From NCBI RefSeq assembly GCF_001570425.1, contig NZ_BCSX01000049.1, forward strand, positions 1 to 64,000: a DNA stretch of 64,000 nt, in the 5' to 3' direction. The notes below the pieces were generated by a model, which did no database searches, was not told the origin of the DNA, and saw nothing but the letters and a program-made list of their open reading frames with translations. Within the stretch, counting starts at the first letter, position 1, and each line of letters starts with the position of its first letter. Shown one piece after another: positions 63,666 to 64,000 of the stretch. Origin of the DNA: Mycolicibacterium brisbanense. Lineage in GTDB: Bacteria; Actinomycetota; Actinomycetes; Mycobacteriales; Mycobacteriaceae. The position numbers and the translations under genes were made by a program.

Positions 63666-63694
63666 TTGACAAAAAAATTTCCATCTGGAATTGA
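63666..63694 (+). promoter_or_regulatory. Promoter with internal palindrome before the isochorismatase gene
   Basis: A perfect TTGACA -35 lies at 63666-63671. Within the 17-bp spacer is the inverted repeat TTCCA-TC-TGGAA (63679-63690), and the -10 position reads AATTGA, a poor match. The palindrome may be an activator or repressor site. The region is strikingly A/T-rich for this genome. Confidence 0.45.
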
Positions 63695-63743
63695 TTGTGG
63701 GTGCGACTTTACGCCGGCCTCGATGTGCGCTAGAGAGAACGGG

Positions 63744-64000
63744 GTGACCGACCTGAGTTTCGCCGCCGCCACGACGGGCCTCGTGGTGATCGACCCGTAC
63801 AACGACTTCATCTCCGACGGCGGCAAAGTGTGGGACCGATTGCAGGGCGTGGCGGAGGCCAACGGGTGTGTGCCCCACATGGTCCAGGTCCTCAGCGCCG
63901 CACGGGCGGCCGGCATCCGGGTGTTCTATGCCCTGCACCGCCGCTATCGTCCCGGCGACTACGAGACGTGGCAGCACGTCGCCCCGGTTCAGCGCGCGGC
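63744..64000 (+). CDS. Isochorismatase-family cysteine hydrolase, N-terminal part
   Basis: 85 codons from GTG 63744 to the window end. TGLVVIDPYNDFISDGGKVW has the catalytic Asp of isochorismatase/nicotinamidase-type hydrolases, followed by LSAARAAGIRVFYALHRRYR, a family-typical strand. The catalytic Cys and Lys region lies beyond the window. GAGAGAA lies upstream. Divergent from fmdB-fmdA, a context of small-amide metabolism. Substrate unknown. Confidence 0.82.
   Translation, partial: MTDLSFAAATTGLVVIDPYNDFISDGGKVWDRLQGVAEANGCVPHMVQVLSAARAAGIRVFYALHRRYRPGDYETWQHVAPVQRA

Overview
The window is chromosomal DNA of a mycobacterium, most likely a rapid grower (Mycolicibacterium). It is GC-rich, GTG and TTG starts are common, and it carries the mycolic-acid FAS-II operon (fabD-acpM-kasA-kasB-accD6) between aceE and glpD. 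The gene order matches what I recall of Mycobacterium tuberculosis Rv2238c to about Rv2264c, with many insertions.

Layout. (1) 1-7.6 kb is accessory DNA. It holds the tail of an IS21-type istB, a complete four-gene His-Xaa-Ser (Hxs) radical-SAM peptide-modification cluster on the minus strand (hxsA-hxsD-hxsB-hxsC), a small exported protein, a frameshifted SRPBCC gene, and a coupled P450/amidohydrolase pair, ending at a tRNA-Val(UAC) gene. (2) 7.7-19.1 kb is conserved core: ahpE, a DUF3052 gene, a lipoprotein, aceE, the PucR-type regulator mabR with its probable operator, then the FAS-II genes and a strong terminator hairpin. (3) 19.1-34.9 kb holds redox and lipid genes with regulators: SDR/LysR, a broken flavin monooxygenase with a TetR gene, tetR-glpD divergent from an AgpS-like flavoprotein plus a diacylglycerol kinase, and a TetR-controlled SDR-patatin-flavin monooxygenase operon. 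It ends with Rv2253/Rv2256c/Rv2257c-like genes and a TPR-like gene. (4) 34.9-45.4 kb holds mscR with a metallo-hydrolase partner, a StyA-like monooxygenase, membrane proteins, a plant-type SABATH methyltransferase, a ThDP enzyme, an Hsp70-like proline-rich membrane protein, a DapB-N-type dehydrogenase and a TetR gene. (5) 45.4-64 kb holds an SDR, two DUF4185 (probable arabinan-active) exported proteins, an oligopeptide ABC transporter, a CsbD protein, an orphan histidine kinase, a PE-PPE-domain protein, a membrane adenylate cyclase, a Ser/Thr kinase, formamidase fmdA/fmdB and the start of an isochorismatase-type hydrolase.

How the genes work together. AceE makes acetyl-CoA. AccD6 makes malonyl-CoA from it, FabD transfers the malonyl group to AcpM, and KasA/KasB extend meromycolate chains; MabR sits upstream of its own target operon. 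GlpD, the AgpS-like flavoprotein and the lipid kinase form a glycerolipid module. Many genes overlap by 4 bp (ATGA or GTGA), and several starts follow a TANNNT hexamer by 5-7 nt, as expected for leaderless mycobacterial mRNAs. The least described system is the Hxs cluster, whose HxsA here carries a mycobacterial DUF732-like C-terminus.
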